A DNA stretch of 64,000 bases from Annona cherimola (GCA_030490835.1 CM059972.1:52805563-52869562), one strand, 5' to 3'; counted from the stretch's first letter, positions 11,343-24,975 are shown. Translations and numbers: made by a program. The notes: generated by a model from the letters alone, not told the origin.

Positions 11343-11437
11343 TTTTTTTGGCAATGAATTGCTCGGATCATCCTATCTAAGTGCCCTTCCAAATTGGTAG
11401 GGAGTGGGGATAGGGTGTTTCCTTTTCATAAAAAAAT

Positions 11438-11453
11438 TTATTGATATCAATCA
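11438..11453. repeat. LINE target-site duplication, right copy
   Basis: ttattgatatcaatca, identical to 5431-5446, directly after the LINE A tail. Confidence 0.95.
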
Positions 11454-11677
11454 TGTATTCAGCAAAATATTCATCATATAAATAACAATCCGCAGGATAC
11501 TTAAATAATAGTTCTGAAAATTATTTAATGAAATCAGAACCAAAAATACCTGTTATCCGTCCACCCTTTTTCTAATTATTTTCTACAATATATTCTGCAA
11601 TATATATAGCCTGCCTTTGTAATGTCTAGCAGCATCATGCATCCATTAGTGTTCAACCGTAATTCCTTTTCCCTTCA

Positions 11678-11703
11678 CCCCCCCCCCCCCCCCCCCCCCC
11701 CCC
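11678..11703. repeat. Homopolymer (C)26
   Basis: 26 consecutive C. The matching place in the other LTR copy (19627-19636) has only a short, interrupted C tract. True length is uncertain because such runs are error-prone in sequencing. Confidence 0.85.
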
Positions 11704-12118
11704 TTTTTCAAAAAAAAAACATGCTTCTCAAACATCCAACGCTTCCATTAATCCTTCAGCAATGTCCCTTTATATTAATTTCAGCATCAATTAATGTTTA
11801 GCAATTAAATAAATTTAGTAACATACAGCTGCTGCATTTCAATCATTATTCCAGCCACTGTATATATATAATACAACTGTTGGAAAAAAATCAATAATTA
11901 AAATACAGCAGCATCTGATCCGTGTATATAAAAGTTTTAAATCGCTGAAGCAGGGAACGAATCAGCATGAAGGGAATATATTAATACCTGGATGCTTTGG
12001 TCGTTGTCATTTCTGATAAAAATGTATAACTCTGCTGCCCTTCTTGAACGTCCACCCTTATGCCTTCTCAGATTTTTTTTCCAGCAGCATCACGTTCAGC
12101 ATCCATTAATCAGCACGT

Positions 12119-12130
12119 CCCTTTTATATA
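12119..12130 (-). promoter_or_regulatory. TATA box of family-b 3' LTR
   Basis: TATATAAAAGGG on the minus strand, identical to the copy at 20175-20186. A donor-like CCAG|GTATTA follows about 130 bases downstream (near 11990). Confidence 0.55.
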
Positions 12131-13614
12131 TTTTGTTTAAGCGGTTGACCCGGGTTTAATTTGACTTAACTCAACGTAATAAAATACAGCTGCCCCTGTT
12201 GACGTGTTGCAACTTCCTTTTATGTTTTTTTTTGTAAATAGTCGTCCATGCACCGTCCAAGCCAGTACGCTGCTTCTTTTCTTTTTCGTTTCTTTTTCTT
12301 TTTTTTTTATCTACATTAATTCATAACTGCCTACATACACACTTATATATTATGAACATTTTTCTTATTAATATATATACAATTGCTCACAAAATGCACC
12401 TTTCGGAATTTTGAAAAAAATTTCCATTTTATTTTAATTAACTAATTCATATTTGGATAAAAAATCTCTTTTTAAAATTTTAGAGACATGTTTTCTAAAA
12501 TTTTATTTCTTCATTAATTTGGGCATATTAATTTAAGCTTTGCCTTAAAATTTCACCTTAATCGGAGTTGTGTACCTATTTTTATTTAATTATTGAAAAA
12601 TGGACATATATATGTCTCCACAAAATTCACATATATTTCAAATGTGAATTTTGAAATTTTCATAATTATTCTAAATAATTCTTTGTAACCCATAAAAATT
12701 TTCATCTTGAAATAATCATTATAGACCAACTTATAGCCTTTTGAAGCTAATTCATAACATTAATTATGATAATAATATTTTTAATCATAATTTTCAAAAT
12801 TCCACCGTTGATCACTTAATTTACCTCATGATCAAGTTATCTTTAAAATTTCATCTCAATTGGTCTTATACACATTAAGATATTAATTAACTAATCAATT
12901 ATGTAAAAATAATAAAATATCTACTGGACGACAATCATTTTTCATAATCTATTCTGTCTAGATTAAAGAGCATATAATTTAATACTTCCTATCAAATTCT
13001 CATATCAATCGGAGTTATACATGCTTAGATTTAATGAGAATAGTATGAATGAATATAAGCCCTTAATTAGGACCCTAATTGGCCAAAAATTTTCTATTTT
13101 TTTTTCCATAAGGTCCGTAAATTTAAACAGTTTTAATTTGTACAATTCAGAATTTTGAAATTTCTTCCCAAAAAATTTGTACAAATTCATTTTCATATAT
13201 AATATTTATGAAATCATAAATTACCCTTCATTTTCTTATAAATCTCAAATGTAACCTTTGTAAATTTCAATTAAGTCCCATTTTCGTCTCTACTCCCATT
13301 TTGTCCTTTTGTGGGAAGCTTCTTTTTTCGTTTTTTATGATTAAGTTAATCCAGAATGATTAACTTATCACTTTATTTTAACCACAAGGTTAATATTCAC
13401 GTTTCACTATTCACATTTACTATTCATTTGAAATTATATTTCATAATTAATTATTCGATCCTTCAATTCCATATATTATGGAAATCATATATTTATTTCA
13501 TATAAAAGTCAATATATTACCTAGGGTTCATGACCTTAAGGTTTCATACATGATTATAAAATTTGGGGTTCCACAATCCTCCCCCCTTTATAATAGGTTT
13601 CGTCCCGAAACCGA

Positions 13615-13701
13615 CTACACTTCAAACAATTGGGGGTATTTCCTCTTGACTTCCTCTCGAAGTTCTCAAGTAGCTTCGGTTTCTGCATATCGGTTCCATT
13701 G

Positions 13702-13778
<77 letters not shown>

Positions 13779-14229
13779 ACATACTCAATCTTCTGATTCC
13801 GAAGCTTATTTTCCTTGTGGTCCAAAATTCTAATTGTTCTTTCTTCATAATTTAAGTGGTCATGAACTGGCAAATTTTCTTCAATACTTCAAATGGCCTT
13901 ATGTATCTTGGGTTGAATTTACTCCTTTTTCCAAATCTCTTGATATCTTTTAAATGGCGTTACTATCACAAATATATGATGTCCGACTTGAATATTTAAG
14001 TCTTTTTTGTTACAGTTGGTATAACTTTTTTGTCGGCTTTAAGCCGTGACTATGTATTGACGGATCACCTGTACCTTTTTCTGTCATTCCTCTTGATAGA
14101 TCCAGGCTAGCTTTCCTTCTTCTATCTCATCTCAATTTAGTGGCGTTCGACACTTTTGTCCCTATAGGACTTCAAATGGGGTCATCTATATGCTTGCTTG
14201 ATAGCTATTATTATATCATAAGGGCTTGA
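13615..14229 (-). pseudogene. Integrase C-terminus and chromodomain remnant (family b)
   Basis: Read on the minus strand from about 14229: a YNNSYQASI-like integrase segment, then the post-core linker (KSYTNCNKKDLNIQVG), then LNYEERTIRILDHK, and a group II-type chromodomain ending RKYPQLFEV before a stop at 13615-13617. In chromoviruses this tail is thought to direct integration to particular chromatin. It has several stops, including TGA for the Trp expected in the TWEL motif, and a (TA)n expansion inside the chromodomain. Confidence 0.8.
13705..13775. repeat. (TA)n microsatellite within chromodomain codons
   Basis: About 70 bases of alternating TA lie between the codons for EYVK and QWNRY, which are almost adjacent in the family-c and family-e elements (VKVQWNRY). 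It is translated as a Tyr-Ile string in the open frame. Confidence 0.9.
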
Positions 14230-15047
14230 CTATTTACATGAATATCTTAAATTATAATTTTTATTCAAAATCACTACTCTACTTAATTTCATCATGTATA
14301 TTAATCATGAATTTATCATGATTGATAACAAAATAAATGTTTTGTTTGACATTTTCATTCAACATACTTAACCTTATTAGTCATGTACTAATCATGATTG
14401 ATTGACTAAAAATATTATTTTTAGCCATCAATATATACATATAATTCCATAATTCATGTTTTAAACACGAATTTAGGCTATGAAAATTTCACTTAATCCT
14501 TATCATATATAACATTCCTTGATCATAATATTGTGATTTTAATCACAATTTATGCCCAAAATTTTTTTTTTTCATTATGCTAAGAAATCAACATGTATAC
14601 TAGCACAATCTCATTTACACATGGTTTCGACACAACTTCAAAAAGTCCATTAAATATAATATCCATGCCAACACCATTCTATTATCATAATTAGCATAGA
14701 CATGATTTCCAAACCATCAATTATATTCGTTCCTCCCTTATCATTTAACACATCATTTCATTTATCACATCCTTTCTCGTTTATCATGAACATAATTCAT
14801 AACGAAATCATATATAAATTGCTTACCTTTCCTTATCATGTATAAAATATCAAAACATCATGCATTCATTTATTATTAAAAAGTCAGAAGGGACTAAAAT
14901 TTTTTTCCTTTCTTACTACATATGTATTACCTAGTGGAAACATTAGTGCTAGACCAATTAGGTCACTTTACTTTCCTCTTGTTCTTTTCCTCATTTCCAC
15001 CATTCTTAATCCTTATCTCTTCATCACGGAGGAAACTCCTCTCATAC

Positions 15048-15640
15048 CTATCTACTTAGCCAATCAATTCCAAGTATTACCTCAAATTCAGTTATGGGTA
15101 GTAGTATCAGGTCGACCTCCAATATTATTGATCCTATCTAAGTAGGGCATGACTTATACATTTGATTGATACTTGCTAACCTATAGACAGGAGATTCTAC
15201 ATGAATTAAGCTACTTGTTTATTCTACTTGCAGTGCATGTGTGGTTACGTATTGGTATGATATAAATGAATGTGCAGCACCTAAATCAAATAATGCTACG
15301 GCTAAATTTTCCAAAATATAAATCATACCTGTAATCATCTTTTCTTTTTGGTCTTGAGATTCTGTACGATTCAAGGCCTGGACATGCACCGAGTCTGTTG
15401 CAGTGCCTTGTTGAGTGGCGATTGCAGGAGTCCTTTGCTGAGCGGGCCTTCCACGTGCTGAAATTCTTTGCGGTTTATTCGAACAGTGGGGTGATATGTG
15501 TCCTACTTGGCTGCCAATAGAACATTTCATCTCTCTAACCTCAGCTGTTCCATAATCCCTTGCCACGAGGCCTGCTTGACCACATTTATAGCATTTACTT
15601 GAACCCTGTAGGCACTCACCATAATGCCATTTTTTTTACA
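15048..15640 (-). pseudogene. Gag zinc knuckle and protease remnant (family b)
   Basis: On the minus strand: a degenerate knuckle CYKCGQAGLVARDY (His to Leu, last Cys to Tyr), a second degenerate one (GSQVGHISPHC), a linker with ARGRPAQQR, then an aspartic protease start where the DSG active site reads DLG (ALFDLGAAHSF). It continues through SPVYRLAS to ILGIDWL, with stops. Order and motifs match the better-preserved family-e copy at 54465-55020. Confidence 0.8.
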
Positions 15641-16891
15641 ATTCTTACAAATTGGGGTATTTCTTCTCTACTTTCTTCCCATATATATTTTAAATGGGAT
15701 CATCATGCTTTTGCTGCACAATCCTTGATTTGAGTTTTCTTTTGCCTATCAATATTTTCCTACTTCCTTTCTTGCCTCACATCCTTTTCTTTAATACTAA
15801 GAATAAATTGTCTTAGTACTAGGTTAGGAGTTACTACTTGTAACAATCTATTTATTTCATTACCTCTAAACTGAGTCTATTACTCTTTGTAATAGACATA
15901 ACATTTTTTTATATATACATAAAAGTATCTCAATATAACCCCTCATTTTATCATGAACATAAATTATACGTTTAATCATATCAATAGAAAGGTTAGCAAT
16001 AACCATTTTCTTTCTTTCCATATATACTTGATATATAAATATGAACAAATTCATTTCTATAGCAAAGAACGCTTTTGCCTTAAATATATTTCATACATAC
16101 CTTTATCAACAAAAAGTCTCTTTTGCTAACTTCATCTTTTTTATTGTCACTACTTAGGTATTTCCTAATGAAAATACCAATACTAGGACCATTTATAGTA
16201 TATCCTTTTTTTCATCAAGATGGATAATACACGGTATAAATATCATGATTTCAATCTCTTCCTTTCCTTCATTCTTTCTATACTTATCTACCAATCCTTA
16301 TTATGATATCACTCTCTGTGGTACCATATATTTCTTTTCATCATTCTTCATTTTCCTCTTTCCACTCCCCTTTTTTTTGAGCTTTTCATTATGCATAATT
16401 CTTAATATATAATTATCAAATCATCGAGGAAGGATTCTTCAACTACATACTCACCTTGAGTGCGGCTCTTTCTATCACTAATCCTGTCAATCATAAAAGG
16501 TGGAGTTAGAACTACATATAACATATATTTCTTAAATATCCAACTTTTATCTATATTTTTCTCAAATCTTACATTTTTTTCCTACATCACTTTTCATAGT
16601 GAAAAATTACTTTTCCTTTGTGAATCATTTGCCTATCAAAATATCATAGTAATTTCCTATATTTACAACATAATTATGACAAATCATCATATGTTCATAT
16701 AACCGTAAAAATCAACATATCATAGGTATATCTTATAATTTCAATCTATCCCTTCCATCATTCTTCCTATAACTATTCATCAATTCTTGCAGGATCATAT
16801 CTTCCTTTCCATATCTATTTACCATTCTTTGCTCTGATATTACTCCTTGTAATATCAAATCTTTTCTTTCCGCGCCTATTTACCAATCCTT

Positions 16892-16903
16892 GCTCCGATA
16901 CCA
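16892..16903 (-). other. Primer-binding site (tRNA-iMet type), family b
   Basis: TGGTATCGGAGC on the minus strand, one mismatch to the TGGTATCAGAGC of the other elements here. It lies five bases inside the 5' LTR. Confidence 0.75.
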
Positions 16904-16908
16904 ACTTC

Positions 16909-19900
16909 CGTGGCGCCCCCAACCCGGGATGCCTAGAAACCTTACTCCGGGATCTTTATCGATTGATAAACGTGACTGAGGATTGTTGCCCTGATCACAC
17001 GGTGAGATTTTTAATTGGATCTCATCAATTTTTTTTTTCCTTTCATTCCTTTTCTTTCATCACATAACAAACACTTGTCATCAACTTTACACATGATACT
17101 CATAATATCTCATTACATAGTATCATATCATCATATATGAACACATTCTTGGCATCAATTTCACATATATTATTCATATCATAATAACTGACTTATCTAC
17201 ATCACAAGTTCTTTCAATCTAAACATTCCATGCATACATATTTTGAAAATTCCATATAATCATTCATACCATATACAGACCAGCTTGTTGAAAAGTTTTC
17301 TTCATACTCTTTTCCTTCCCTGCGTGGCCTGTGTTGTACTTGTCTATGGTTGGAAAAAATAAAACATGAGTTGAAGCTCAATAAGCAAGCATTTTTCATT
17401 TTAAATGCATTTCTCACCTTTCAGTAGTAGATGCTTAACAAGCGTTCGACTAGCAATTGGAGGAAACCTTTTCATAAATACCTTTCATAAACATTTCATA
17501 ATCCCAATTCATGACAAACATTTGCTTGTAAAAATTGACTTATAAATTCTTTTTCCATGGACATATTTATGTTCTAAAACCTTTTTCATCGAAACTCCTT
17601 TTCTCATAGGACATTCTCATGTCCTAAAAAAACTTTTCATAAAACCCTTTTTAAGCATATGCAACATGCAATACGTCTATGTCCATTTGGTAGGTGACAC
17701 TTATCAAGTGATCATCCTTTCTTAGGAGAGAAACCCTTCCAGGTGATAGCCCACGAGCCAGGCAGCTATCCGTGTCCATCTCCCATTTCAAGGAGGGCGC
17801 CGCCAGCATTTTGCCTTATTCAAATGACCCGGCCTATGCGAAGGGGGCCCAATTTGCAACCGAGTCCGGCTTGCATATCCTTTACAGTAGACCTAGTACA
17901 TAATCCTTGTGCACACTTTTCCTTCACATTCACATGCTAGCATGATTCTATAAAAACCACAGACCACAGTCTGTGTCCTTTTTCTGAAAACTTGATGCTA
18001 GTATGCTTTCATAAAATACTACAGACCTCAGCCTGTATTCCTTTTAAATCTTGAAAACTGGGCTTAACCCACGTTAACGAGTTCTATACTTAAAACGTTT
18101 TATAAGGATGGCCAACCTTAAAACATTTATATTTCATAAATCCTTTGAAGTATTCAAGGAAAATATTTGAAATAACAATATTTTCTAATCGTTTTGTAAA
18201 TAATTTTTGAACGATAAAACGTCTTTAAAAATATTTGAAACCAAAAGATTTTTCTTACGAATGTTTTTCCCATTTATGGGTTTTTATTATCAAAGGGCAT
18301 GCAAGTATATACTTTCATCTAATATCATATACTTTTGTCCACCTGTCTTATTGTTCATTTCTATATGTGATAGACTTGTATAATCCTTTGAGCATTACTC
18401 AAGTCAATTTTCAAATTAATTTATCGTGTTGGCCTTCCTTAAAATCCTTCTCGAAACAATAAATTTTGAAAACTCCAAAATAATCCAATATTTAGAGAAC
18501 CTTTAAAATTTATCATTAAAATACCTCAAAACATTATAACAAAACTATTTTAAAACATTTATTTCAAATACTATTTTAAAATCTCATTTTCCTGCCAACA
18601 TAACCTTTTCAACATTTGCATTTCAATATTTTTCAACATTAAAAGGATTTGCTTCTAACGAAGCAATTTCCAAAACAATTTAAGATTGCAGAGTAAAGTC
18701 GTATAAAATTGTATTTTCAAAAGGTTGCTTGCTTACCTGCGTAATCAATTTGTACCTTCCCCTTTTTCCTTTCCTTTTCATGTACAAATGAAAAAGACTA
18801 TTTATAACATTCCATGCTTGCACATTGAACTTATTTTTCTAACCCATACCTTTTTCACTTTAAATTTTGACCAATTTCTACCTTTGATTTCCCTTCTCAA
18901 TTCCATAAATTCCGTTCCACCATGGACATCTACTTTTGGTCATAACAGAATTTTCTTTCATATATTTTTTGGACACCCGAAATATTCATGTTTATTTTCA
19001 TATCAAATTAATAATTGTATCATCCCATAAACAGCTTATGTTGGACGGTCACTTGCACATGTCATTTCATTAAATTTTCAGAAAATTGCATCCATCTTTC
19101 CATAACTATAGATTAAACATAAGAATCCTATTGTGCGGTAATTTCTACCCATTCTTTCATTATTCATAAATCATGTTTTAAACATGATTATAAGATAATA
19201 AAATCTATTTTGAACGTCACTTATACCCAATATTTCATAGGCTGCTTAAATTATTAAAATAAATCTGATTTGGATGTTATATACATGTATGATCATATAT
19301 CTATTAATTATTTCAATACTTGCAACTTTTCATTTAACAATACATCAAGCCGATTTAATTAAATAGTTTTCAAATCATGCTGAATTAATTATTGATATCA
19401 ATCAAGTATTCAGCAAAATATTCATCATATAAATAACAATCCGCAGGATACTTAAATAATAGTTCTGAAAATTATTTAATGAAATCAAAACAAAAAATAC
19501 CTGTTGTCCGTCCAACCTTTTTCTAATTATTTTCTGCAATATATACTGCAATATATATAGCTTGCCTTTGTAACGTCCAGCAACATCATGCATCCATTAG
19601 TGTTCAGCCGTAATTCCTTTTCCTGTCCCCGCCCCCATTTTTTTTTTAAAAACATGCTGCTCAAACGTCCAGCGCTTCCATTAATCCTTCAGCAATGCCC
19701 CTTTATATTAATTTCAACATCAATTAACGTTTAGCAATTAAATAAATTCAGTAAAATACGGCTGCTGCATTTCAATCATCATTTCAGCCACTCTATATAT
19801 ATAATACAGCTGTTGGAAAAAAATCAATAATTAAAATACAGCTGCCCCCCCTTTTACATTTTAGCGATAAAATTTTATTTCATATATGGTCTGCTCGTCC

Positions 19901-21637
19901 AATATTTCATATCCAGTAGCGTTCAAAATTTTTTTAAATGCTATTTATTAAATAATTAACGTGCAGCATTTGATCCTTGTATATAAAAGTTTTAAATTGC
20001 TGAAGCAGGGAACAAATCAACATGAAGGGAATATATTAATACCTGGATGCTTTGGTCGTTGTCATTTCTGATAAAAATGTATAACTCTACTGCCCTTCTT
20101 GAATGTCCACCCTTATGCCTTCTCAGAATTTTTTTTCCAGCTGCATCACATTCAGCATCCATTAATCAGCACGTCCCTTTTATATATTTTGTTTGAGCAG
20201 TTGACCCGGGTTTAATTTGACTTAACTCAAGGTAATAAAATACAGTTGCCCCTGTTGACGTGTTGCATCTTCCTTTTATGTTTTTTTTGTACATAGCCGT
20301 CCATGAACCGTCCAGGCCAGTACGCTGCTTCTTTTCATTTTTGTTCATTTTTCTTTTTTTTTATCTGCATTAATTCATAACTGCCTACATACACACTTAT
20401 ATATTATGCAAATTTTTCTTATTAATATATATATACAATTGCTCACAAAATGCACCTTTCGGAATTTTGAAAAAAATTTCTATTTTATTTGAATTAACTA
20501 ATTCATGTTTGGATAAAAAATCTCTTTTTAAAATTTTGGAGACAATTTTTCAAAAAAAAATTTCCTTCATTAATTTTGGCATATTAATTTAAGCTTTGCC
20601 TTAAAATTTCACCTTAATCGGAGTTGTGTACCTATTTTTATTTAATTATTGAAAAATGGACATATATATGTCTCCACAAAATTCACATATATTTCAAATG
20701 TGAATTTTGAAATTTTCATAATTATTATAAATAATTCTTCATAACCCATAAAAATTTTCATCTTGAAATAATCATTATAGACCAACTTATAGCCTTTTGA
20801 AGCTAATTCATAACATTAATTATGATAATAATATTTTTAATCATAATTTTCAAAATTCCACCGTTGATCACTTAAGTTACCTCATGATCAAGTTATCTTT
20901 AAAATTTCATCTCAATTGGTCTTATACACATTAAGATATTAATTAACTAATCAATTATGCAAAAATAATAAAATATCTACTGGACGACAATCATTTTTCA
21001 TAATCTATTCTGTCTAGATTAAAGAGCATACAATTTAATACTTCCTATCAAATTCTCATGTCAATCGGAGTTATACATGCTTAGATTTAATGAGAATAGT
21101 ATGAATGAATATAAGCCCTTAATTAGGACCCTAATTGGCCAAAAAATTTTCATTTATTTTTATTTTTCCATAAGGTCCTTAAATTTAAACTGCTTCAATT
21201 TGTTCAATTCAGAATTTTGAAATTCCTTCCCGAAAAATTTGTAAAAATTCATTTTCATAGCTAATATTTATGAAATCATAAATTACCCTCTATTTTCTTA
21301 TAAATCTCAAATGTAACCTTTGTAAATTCCAATTAAGTTCCCTTTTCGTCTCTACTCCCATTTTGTCCTTTTGTGGGAAGTTTCTTTTTTTCCTTTTTTA
21401 TGATTAAGTTAATCAAAATGATTAACTTATCACTTTATTTTAACCGCATAGTTACTATTCACGTTTCACTATTTACATTTACTATTCATTTGAAATTATA
21501 TTTCATAATTAATTATTCGATCCTTCAATTCCATATATTATGGAAATCATATATTTATTTCATATAAAAGTCAATATATTACCTAGGGTTCATGACCTTA
21601 GGGTTTCATACATGATCATAAAATTTGGGGTTTCACA
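16909..21637 (-). repeat. Family-b chromovirus 5' LTR (about 4.7 kb)
   Basis: On the minus strand it starts TGTGAAACCCC at 21637 and ends ...GGGCGCCACG at 16909 (expected final CA is CG). The conserved CAACAATCCTCAGTCACG end block is near 16985. The TATA box is at 20175-20186. Its length is within the long-LTR range known for Tekay/Del chromoviruses. About 120 bp near 19842-19962 are absent from the other copy. Open frames here are noncoding. Confidence 0.9.
20175..20186 (-). promoter_or_regulatory. TATA box of family-b 5' LTR
   Basis: TATATAAAAGGG on the minus strand, conserved with copy 1. Confidence 0.55.
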
Positions 21638-24600
21638 TCACCAAATTATCATTCCACCATTCATTAAACATCCATTCAATCATTAAGCATTCACTCATTC
21701 ATTCACTTGTACAACCATATTTAGTATCATGATATCCATCACTCGAAAGAGTCTTCCTTATGGGCCTTTGCACCATCGGTCCTTGCACCTGTCTTTGGAT
21801 TTGGAAAACAAAATAAAACATTAGTCGAAACTCAATAAGCAAACTACAGTTTTTAGGCAATTCATTTTGAATGCAACCTTTGCATGAAAGCATTTCCTTC
21901 CATTTTAATAGAAGAGACTTATCAAGTGATCAACTATCAATAGGACGGAAACCTTTTTCATTGAAACATCATGAGCAATGCAATGGAGTGCATCATTTCA
22001 AAACATGATAACATTGGACGGAAGCTAGCTAGGCAACCATCCGGCTCATTCCTCTCTCCCACTCAGGGAGGCGTCGCCGGCCCTCGGCCCTCTTCTTAGC
22101 GACTTGGCCACACCCAAGAGGGACCTCGGTCCTCTTACTGCCTCTAGGTGGACCTCATGCTTTGTGCACATGAACTTTTCGTAAACATGATCCTTACCAT
22201 GACATGCCAACATGATTTTCCATTCACAAATTCATGTATCATCATTTGCCATGAATACTTGAGAAAGCATTATAGAAATCAGTTAGAGAAATATCATTTC
22301 ATTGCAAAACGAGATAAAGCAATGGCCATCCTTAAACACATTAATAAGAATTTAAATCATACATTTGCAAATCCAAAAATAAGAAGTATTTAGAAAATTG
22401 CTTGCTTACCTTGCTTGCCTTGATCTTTACTCAATCTTTTCTTTGCCTTTACCTATACATAAGAATGACATTGCATTCATAACATTTTCATTTGCTTGCA
22501 TGCATATAGCTTTCCAACCCACAATTCATTTTATACATAGATAAACTTGCATAGTAATCATTCATCCATATGGATTGCACTTGCCATTTATCATTCATGC
22601 CATAATCATCTCTGGACACTCCTTATTCACATAAAATCCCAAATTTTTGGTCTTTCTTCCCCATTCATTTCGTCCATCCAAAGTACATATATTTCAAGGT
22701 ATTTTACCGTTTAAATCATCTATAAACTCATTAGCATAATTCATGTTTCATATATATTATAAAAACATGAAAATCAGGTCATATACGTAACCCTAAGTTC
22801 TATCCTTCCTAAAATCCACCTCTAATAGGTTAAACCCTCATAATCACTTATGATACTTGTTTATATCCCATTATAAGTTAAATTAAATCCCAAAAATCTG
22901 GAATTTAACATTTATTTTGATTTATTCCTCAATCTGTCCATAATGCTGAAATCAGACACACTGTTATCTCTAATTTTTGAATCATAATCAAATCAAGGAA
23001 TTTAAATCTGAAATTTCTATCATACCTTAATAAGTACATGAAGTGACCAAAATAAATATTTTCAGCATAACATATAAAGTATTTATATTTTTTTCGGTAT
23101 TTGTATCCTGCTGGACAGAAGCATCTATTTTAAGACAGTTCAAATCATATTAATAATTAGGTATATTTATACCTTTCAAAAACTAATTTTTGTTTTGTCC
23201 AAGTGTTACTCATGATGTCATGCACATCATATAAAATCTTAAGCTGAAAATACCTTGTATAAAAATTATTAAAAATCATTGGTGCAGCTGATCCTGACAC
23301 CCGTGCAACCCTGTTCAGGTTAATTTTCTCGGATATTTAATTTATAACCCGATTACCCTTTTGAGCTGAAAATTGGGTCATTCCTTAATCACACTATCAT
23401 GAGTTTTTAAACAATTTTTTCATGGTAAAACTCATCGATTTACTATTTCATTCATATTTTAGATTTCTATCTCATTTCTTTTAGGTTTTGCACCTATATT
23501 TGCATCTAATTTCAATAAATATGCAAAAACCCTTAATCAATACTCAATTCAAGAGTGTCATTAATATTTATTTAGGGGTTCATTATTAATCATATTTATG
23601 ACCCATAAATAGGGGTACAGAATTTTGAATTTAATGAATTAAAATTCAAGTTACACTTACTTGGATTGAATCCAACTTCTCATAACTTGAATCCTTCTCT
23701 TTGTTTCTCCTTCTCCTCCTCTTTTCTTCCTCCTTCTTCTTTTCCTTTCCCTTGCAGAGATTTGAATATACTTGGGTGTTCGTGGCTTGGAAATTTCTTC
23801 CTCGATTCCTCCTCCAAAGTGGAACGTCCCTCGTGCTTGCTCCTTGGTGATTTTTCCCTTTTTGACTTTTACTCCAAGTGAAACGTCCCATGCTCATGCC
23901 CCCTTGCCGATTTTTGCTGGATTGTGGGGCCCACTTGCCATGTCATTTGGGTAATTTATGGCTTAATTGACATGGCTCAACAAACTCCATGTAAAATCCA
24001 TATTCATCTCTTAAAAATCCAAGAGAATCACTTCATTAAATCGAATAGATGGAGCTCCTCCCTTGGCCGTCCACATGGCTTGGTTTTTGGCATTTAGTGC
24101 CAAAAAAATCTCCTCAATTATAGCTCCCTTAATGACCCCATGTGCTTAGGTGATGTGGTGTATTATTTAGGATTTTTGAAAAATCCAAAAATCCTATTAT
24201 CACTCCACCATGGGCGTCCAAGCATGCCACCTCCTTGGCTTCTTAATGCATTCTTTAATGAATTGCAATTATCCTTGATTTTATCATTTTTAATAATTAA
24301 GAAAATCAAGCCAAAAATCTCTAAGGTTGACATCTCACATGAGCGTTGACTTTGTCTCATGATTAGGATCTCAAATCTCATGATTACTTGCGCAAGAGTC
24401 AAAATTATTTTGTCCTTTTGTGACAATGCATGTTTCCATGGTAATTAGCCTAATCCATTCCACTCATAACATTAAGCAAGTCATTTTAACCGTTCATTTC
24501 AAATTTCACCTCAAAACGACGTTTCCATCTCAAGTTATAGTCATTTGAAGTTCATCCTGTGATTAAGATGAAATTAATAATTATCTCCATAATCCCATCA

Positions 24601-24975
24601 CATTTTCTCAATCCAATCCATCCATAAGATTGAGCATGAAATTCCGTGCCTATCTCTCAATTTTCGCCTTAATCCGCCTTACCGGCGTCAGGTTATGAAT
24701 TTCCTAATATATCCCAACTTAATTCCATAATTACCCTTCTCTTTTCCATTAATTAATTCATGATAATTAAGATAATTATTCATGACACATTATCCATTCA
24801 TAATCCCTAACAGGCCACTTGACCAAAGCAATTTGCTCCAACCTCGATTTTTAATCAAATTCTTAATTGCAAAATATTATCATGAAAATCATTCATAAAT
24901 GAACCAAATCTCACAGAAATCATAAATTCAATCTAAATGCATGACTACAAGTTCTACTTGGGTCCGAGTGTTACA
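21638..24975 (-). repeat. Chromovirus LTR family d, fragment lacking its 3' end
   Basis: The minus-strand LTR start is TGTAACACTCGGACC at 24975, preceded by a purine tract (attaggaggat). The stretch 22018-22145 resembles 46990-47110 of the family-c LTR (GGAwGGAAGCTAGC..., then a GCC-rich block). A GTAAGT donor-like site lies at 23655-23660 (minus). The conserved LTR end is absent: at 21637 the family-b LTR begins, which suggests that the family-b element landed in this LTR and the other half was lost. No genes are seen. Confidence 0.75.

Larger units (their letters stand above)
5447..11437 (+). mobile_element. Near full-length L1-clade plant LINE (non-LTR retrotransposon)
   Basis: It is a 6-kb insertion flanked by a 16-bp target-site duplication. 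ORF1 is a DUF4283/zinc-knuckle type protein; ORF2 is endonuclease, reverse transcriptase, zf-RVT and RNase H. The 3' end is a short A run (11431-11436) directly before the duplication. The 5' side starts with an A-rich tract (5447-5478: A runs and TAA/TAAA units), unusual for a LINE 5' end. It is more GC-rich than its LTR host. ORF2 has four in-frame stops and a short frameshifted stretch, so the copy is dead. Confidence 0.95.
11454..13575 (-). repeat. Family-b chromovirus 3' LTR, right segment
   Basis: It continues the LTR split by the LINE and matches 19406-21637. The minus-strand LTR start is TGTGGAACCCC at 13575 (one change from TGTGAAACC). Compared with copy 2 it lacks about 120 bp (copy 2: about 19842-19962) and contains a C26 run. 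Its TATA box is at 12119-12130. No coding sequence is seen. Confidence 0.9.
13576..16908 (-). mobile_element. Decayed internal region of the family-b chromovirus
   Basis: It lies between two family-b LTRs. A purine tract (ataaaggggggaggat on the minus strand, 13576-13591) adjoins the 3' LTR; a tRNA-iMet-type primer site (16892-16903) adjoins the 5' LTR. Only gag/protease remnants (15048-15640) and the integrase C-terminus with chromodomain (13615-14229) are recognisable. Reverse transcriptase, RNase H and the integrase core are missing. Bases 14230-15047 and 15641-16890 are AT-rich sequence with no convincing protein homology, apart from weak gag-like traces near 15700-15850. Confidence 0.85.

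Noticed and set aside
11678..11703. (C)26 as a functional G-quadruplex or i-motif site
   Set aside because: The other LTR copy has only a short interrupted C tract, so this is slippage or a sequencing artefact rather than a kept element.
13622..13873. Protein with a Tyr-Ile repeat
   Set aside because: It is the chromodomain remnant read through a TA microsatellite.
23646..23897. Lys/Arg/Glu-rich minus-strand frame as a small nuclear protein
   Set aside because: It comes from the purine-rich leader just before the donor-like site in the family-d LTR; equivalent purine-rich leaders occur in the other LTRs.
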